Shown here: piece after piece, positions 4,628 to 7,145 of the stretch | How the letters are laid out: every line of letters begins with the position of its first letter | Position numbering within the stretch: the stretch's first letter is position 1 | From: Candidatus Bathyarchaeota archaeon | Lineage (GTDB): Archaea > Thermoproteota > Bathyarchaeia > TCS64 | DNA: 7,145 nt | Direction of reading: 5' to 3' | NCBI GenBank assembly: GCA_026014515.1 | Contig: JAOZIG010000391.1 | Span: forward strand, 1,314 to 8,458 | Notes under the pieces: model-generated | What the model saw: only the letters and a program-made list of their open reading frames with translations | Told to the model about the DNA's origin: nothing | The model's database searches: none | Position numbers and translations under genes: made by a program

Positions 4628-5260
4628 ATGGATACTAAATTAGGTAATAGAAAGGGTATCACAGGCATTGAGACGGCGATTATACTTACAGCATTCGTCA
4701 TTACGGCCTCAGCCTTCAGCTTCGTCATACTAAACGTCGGATTCCTTACAAGCGACAAAGCACAAACCACCGTTATTAGCAGCATGAAGGAGACCAGTAG
4801 CAGCATCATAGCGGACGCAGGCGTCACAGGATACTTCAGTAACACGACTGTTGCGGACCAAGACGATGTATGTCTTGAAGAGATACTGTTCTACATCAAG
4901 CTTGCACAGGGACACGAACCTATTGACTGTAGTGATGACTCAATGGTAATCACATACACCAACCAACGAGGACACACTGTAGTATACAGCGACAACATAC
5001 TCAACGGAACAGTAACAACCATCCAGACCATCACAGGCGACAGCGACTCATTGTTAGAGCTAGGCGAAAAGATGCAGGTACATATTAACTTCAAGCAGAT
5101 AGACGGCGCGGATGTTAAACCGGTACCAGCCGTCCATACTGACATCTACGGTAAACCCTACGAGACCATCAGGATTGAGATACGTCCAATTGTCGGAGCA
5201 ATACTGACTATGGAAAAAGAGATACCAGCAGTAAACGCGCCGGTAATGACCCTAAGATAA
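4628..5260 (+). CDS. Archaellin (archaeal flagellin) with class III signal peptide
   Basis: The 210-residue product has a short charged leader ending NRKG (7-10), predicted to be cut after G10 by the prepilin-type peptidase PibD/FlaK. A hydrophobic helix ITGIETAIILTAFVITAS follows (from residue 11), with Glu at mature position +5 as in type IV pilin-like subunits; this helix packs the filament core. The rest is a beta-rich outer domain, and the C-terminus (IEIRPIVGAILTMEKEIPAV then APVMTLR) resembles archaellin C-termini. The length is typical. Two N-glycosylation sequons are visible: N72 (NTT) and N126 (NGT). Two cysteines, C82 and C101, are the only ones present and could form a disulfide in the exposed domain. 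No other archaellum genes (arlC-J) are in the window, so it is a solitary subunit gene here. A related type IV pilin/adhesin role cannot be excluded. The following gene converges with a six-base gap. Confidence 0.88.
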   Translation: MDTKLGNRKGITGIETAIILTAFVITASAFSFVILNVGFLTSDKAQTTVISSMKETSSSIIADAGVTGYFSNTTVADQDDVCLEEILFYIKLAQGHEPIDCSDDSMVITYTNQRGHTVVYSDNILNGTVTTIQTITGDSDSLLELGEKMQVHINFKQIDGADVKPVPAVHTDIYGKPYETIRIEIRPIVGAILTMEKEIPAVNAPVMTLR

Positions 5261-5266
5261 GAGGAA

Positions 5267-6436
5267 TTAGACCTCACGAGTCGTAGTGACTGTCTCAGTC
5301 ACCTCGACACCCCTTTCACGGAGCTTGCTTAATAGCTCCTCAACGAGTGGTCCCTGTATAACCCGTACTGGCCACTGGATGCCTTTCTTCTTGACGGCTC
5401 CTCTGCCAAGCATTCTCGCCATCAATGCTGCGCTGTATCCTGTGGTTTTCGCCATTGATGTTATACCGTTTTCCTCGTCATAGAAGTCTACCATATCATA
5501 CTCGATGACAACCTCTTTACCATCCTTGATACCTTCAACACGGACAAGCAAGACTGTTAGGTCTCTGTCACCTTCATCGGTGTCAAACTTGACTAACGGG
5601 TAGATTATCTTATGGAATAGTTCACGTGGGATGACCTTTGTACCTTCATAGTCTACTGGGTCTTCGCTGATTAATCCAAGGTCGTCTAGGAACTTGATCT
5701 TCTCAACGAAACCACTGTACCTGATTGTCTTGCCTCTAAAACTCTTTACACCTCTTTCTATACCAAGCTTAAGCAAGGAAGACGGGTATCCATCTGTGAA
5801 TGCTTCCATGGGGTCTAAGCCGTCAACATCGATGGGCTCAACCTCACTGTACCGCTCCATCTGGACTTGTTTGCCTTCATCAATCATTGGCACCAAGCCT
5901 GGGCGAACAGGCATCCTCGTTCCACCAAATACTATCTTGTAGTCCAGTGGTGGTTCAGGTTCTACTGGTAGTCCACCACAAGCAAACATTACGCTCTCTG
6001 CTTGGTCCATGGTCATTATGGCTGTTCCAGATAATACGTCTATGAGCCCGGGGTCTACTCCACAGCCCGGCATGGCTGTAATGCCTGATTTCTCCACTTC
6101 ATCATAGAGGGGTCCATCCTGTGGATAGCCGCCTCCAGCTAAGTCGACTATGTTTACTTTTGCCTCCATGGCTGCTTTCAATGCGTTGATGCTGAACCTT
6201 GCAGATGTTCCATGTATGACCAAGTCATAGTCTTTCATCTTCTTGACCACTTTATCGTGGTCTAAGACGCTGAGTACCTCGATGTCGAATTTCTTGTTGT
6301 TGACATATTTTTTCGCTTCATCGAGTTTCTTCTTGTCAATATCGCAGCCTGTTACCTTTGTGACCATAGGGTCTTCGGAACAGTCTTTCGCGATGGTGGG
6401 ACCCATGAGTCCCATGCCTAAGACTAGAATCTTCAT
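5267..6436 (-). CDS. Saccharopine dehydrogenase / lysine dehydrogenase-like NAD(P)-dependent oxidoreductase
   Basis: The 389-residue product starts with a Rossmann fold: MKILVLGMGLMG gives the GxGxxG motif at residues 7-12, with an acidic CDID (31-34) at the end of the second strand, favouring NAD(H). Family landmarks follow: DLVIHGTSARFSINALKAAMEA (71-92), NIVDLAGG (95-102), MPGCGVDPGLIDVLSGTA (122-139) and KTIRYSGFVEKIKFLDDLGL (236-255). These belong to the saccharopine reductase/L-lysine 6-dehydrogenase group, which makes or breaks secondary or primary amines at amino-acid carbons. Single-domain archaeal members may be lysine dehydrogenases, saccharopine or carboxynorspermidine-type enzymes; the substrate is not determined here. 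I chose the ATG at 6436-6434 because the Rossmann strand then begins at residue 2. An in-frame ATG at 6469 would add 11 non-family residues. It converges on the archaellin gene and diverges from an acyl-CoA dehydrogenase. Confidence 0.85.
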   Translation of the reverse strand: MKILVLGMGLMGPTIAKDCSEDPMVTKVTGCDIDKKKLDEAKKYVNNKKFDIEVLSVLDHDKVVKKMKDYDLVIHGTSARFSINALKAAMEAKVNIVDLAGGGYPQDGPLYDEVEKSGITAMPGCGVDPGLIDVLSGTAIMTMDQAESVMFACGGLPVEPEPPLDYKIVFGGTRMPVRPGLVPMIDEGKQVQMERYSEVEPIDVDGLDPMEAFTDGYPSSLLKLGIERGVKSFRGKTIRYSGFVEKIKFLDDLGLISEDPVDYEGTKVIPRELFHKIIYPLVKFDTDEGDRDLTVLLVRVEGIKDGKEVVIEYDMVDFYDEENGITSMAKTTGYSAALMARMLGRGAVKKKGIQWPVRVIQGPLVEELLSKLRERGVEVTETVTTTREV

Positions 6437-6440
6437 ATCC

Positions 6441-6460
6441 TCACAGGTACTGTGACACAG
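6441..6460. repeat. Perfect palindrome TCACAG-GTA-CTGTGA at the dehydrogenase start
   Basis: Bases 6441-6455 form a perfect inverted repeat with six-base arms and a three-base spacer. A third copy of the half-site (CACAG, 6456-6460) follows one base later. It ends four bases from the preferred ATG of the minus-strand dehydrogenase. If transcription begins near here it would act as an operator or leader hairpin; if the longer start at 6469 is used it is coding. Confidence 0.45.
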
Positions 6461-6530
6461 GCTGGGCATTTAGCATCTGCGATCAAAACCATCGTTGTTT
6501 ATCGACAAGGGTTTCGTCACGTGTAGAAGT

Positions 6531-6551
6531 TCTTATATACAGTATATGTTT
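6531..6551 (+). promoter_or_regulatory. TATA region of the acyl-CoA dehydrogenase, embedded in a palindrome
   Basis: TTATATAC (6533-6540) is a good TATA box, centred about 43 bases before the TTG start and giving a leader of about 17 bases. The bases ATATAC-A-GTATAT (6535-6547) are a perfect 13-base palindrome, so a second TATA-like element (GTATATG) lies next to the first. A protein binding the palindrome would block TBP directly. Confidence 0.5.
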
Positions 6552-6568
6552 AATCACATCAAATCAAT

Positions 6569-6573
6569 AGGTG
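6569..6573 (+). promoter_or_regulatory. Shine-Dalgarno site AGGTG deciding the TTG start
   Basis: AGGTG lies six bases before the TTG at 6580 and matches the archaeal anti-Shine-Dalgarno sequence. The GTG within it (6571) is in the same frame but meets a TAA at 6577, so it cannot be the start. Confidence 0.55.
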
Positions 6574-6579
6574 TATTAA

Positions 6580-7145
6580 TTGGTTGATTTTTCATTCACC
6601 GAGGAACAGGAGCTATTCCGTGAAGCAGTAAAGGAATGGCTCAGTAAGAATCTAACACTGGAGCAAGTAAGAGAGAACGACACCAAACATGAGCTACCCA
6701 AGAGCCTCATCAAGGGTATGGGTGACCTTGGTCTACTTCTTTTAACTTTGCCAGAGGAAGATGGAGGAAGTGACGCGGACTGGGTTACAGCCACCATCGG
6801 AGCTGAGGAGCTTGGATATGCGGACATTAGTGTAGCTAGTCCAGTATTCTATCTTGTACAAGCAAGCTGGGGATACGTAATAAACAGCCTAGCCAGCGAG
6901 ACAGTAAAAGAAAAATACATACGAAGAGCTGCCACAGGAAACGGCTTCCTGGGTATCGGTGTCACTGAGCCTGGTGGCGGTAGCGATGTTGCAGGCTTTA
7001 AGACCACATTTAAGCCAAATGCGGATGGAGGCTGGAACATAAACGGCGAGAAATGCTACATCAGCGGAACAGCGGAAGCAGCTGAGGTAGACGGCGGATA
7101 CTTTGTTTCAGGCTTTAGCAACCGTGAAGCTGGACACAGGGGACT
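6580..7145 (+). CDS. Acyl-CoA dehydrogenase, N-terminal part (runs off the window)
   Basis: The first 188 residues of an acyl-CoA dehydrogenase are present; the family is usually about 380 residues. These flavoproteins introduce an alpha-beta double bond into acyl-CoA and pass electrons to an electron-transfer flavoprotein. The start is TTG at 6580, giving the typical N-terminus MVDFSFTEEQELFREAV; a TAA directly upstream and an AGGTG Shine-Dalgarno sequence six bases away support it. The all-helical N-terminal domain extends to about residue 110. The family signature is matched at GVTEPGGGSDVAG (residues 127-139), the loop contacting FAD and substrate, followed by the beta-domain with WNINGEKCYISGTAEA. 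The catalytic Glu lies outside the window, so chain-length or substrate type (fatty acyl, branched-chain, glutaryl) cannot be judged. It diverges from the saccharopine/lysine dehydrogenase-like gene across 143 bases. Confidence 0.93.
   Translation, partial: MVDFSFTEEQELFREAVKEWLSKNLTLEQVRENDTKHELPKSLIKGMGDLGLLLLTLPEEDGGSDADWVTATIGAEELGYADISVASPVFYLVQASWGYVINSLASETVKEKYIRRAATGNGFLGIGVTEPGGGSDVAGFKTTFKPNADGGWNINGEKCYISGTAEAAEVDGGYFVSGFSNREAGHRG

Noticed and set aside
4510..4845. Minus-strand hydrophobic open frame across the membrane protein and archaellin starts
   Set aside because: The hydrophobicity is the antisense image of the signal peptide and membrane helices; it would cover two promoters and the archaellin start.
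5261..5275. GAGG...CCTC hairpin between the convergent archaellin and dehydrogenase genes as a two-way terminator
   Set aside because: Only four base pairs, no T-run on either side, and half of it is coding.
5694..6045. Plus-strand open frames opposite the saccharopine/lysine dehydrogenase-like gene
   Set aside because: They are antisense to a confidently assigned enzyme and show no family motifs.
6571..6579. GTG start for the acyl-CoA dehydrogenase
   Set aside because: It is in frame but reads into a TAA two codons later; it is part of the AGGTG Shine-Dalgarno sequence instead.
6576..7040. Minus-strand open frames opposite the acyl-CoA dehydrogenase
   Set aside because: Ser/Pro-rich antisense reading of a recognised gene.
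1..7145. CRISPR array, insertion sequence or toxin-antitoxin/defence module
   Set aside because: No regularly spaced repeats, transposase or integrase motifs, terminal repeats or recognised defence domains were seen on either strand.

Overview
The window is archaeal. The strongest evidence is an RNA polymerase subunit K gene (rpoK, an Rpb6 homologue found only in archaea and eukaryotes), an archaellin with a class III (type IV pilin-like) signal peptide, and promoters built from TATA boxes about 25-35 bases ahead of the start codons, often with almost no leader. TTG is used as a start codon at least twice. The archaellin N-terminus resembles those of the Thermoproteota (TACK) side of the archaea more than classical euryarchaeal ones, but I cannot place the organism below domain level with confidence. 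Genes run at roughly 45-50% GC, while one intergenic stretch drops to about 18%.

Layout. (1) 2-388: the 3' end of an M20-family metallopeptidase. (2) 389-925: an AT-rich gap holding a very small, apparently complete transcription unit, a 50-codon Ala/Lys-rich peptide with its own TATA-like sequence and a hairpin plus T-run terminator. (3) 926-1222: a DUF1805 (YunC-like) protein, convergent with and overlapping by 4 bases the end of a leftward block. (4) 3009 down to 1219, leftward: PaaI-type hotdog thioesterase, BlaI-like winged-helix regulator, DUF167/YggU protein, metallo-beta-lactamase-fold hydrolase. (5) 3093-3971: a fumarylacetoacetate hydrolase (FAH) family enzyme, divergent from the thioesterase. 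(6) 4049-4584: rpoK with a structured leader, then a small two-helix membrane protein. (7) 4628-5260: a lone archaellin. (8) 6436 down to 5267: a saccharopine dehydrogenase/lysine dehydrogenase-like enzyme, divergent from (9) the start of an acyl-CoA dehydrogenase that runs off the right edge.

Themes. Several enzymes suit catabolism of amino acids or organic acids: peptidase, hotdog thioesterase, FAH-family enzyme, saccharopine/lysine dehydrogenase-like enzyme, acyl-CoA dehydrogenase. They are spread over separate transcription units, so a shared pathway is an inference. I found no defence system, CRISPR array, mobile element or tRNA/rRNA gene. The items most worth a second look are the unannotated 50-residue peptide gene, the long inverted repeat in the rpoK leader, two short perfect palindromes in the dehydrogenase/acyl-CoA dehydrogenase intergenic region, and the cysteine pair in the archaellin. 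None of these amounts to a demonstrated new system.
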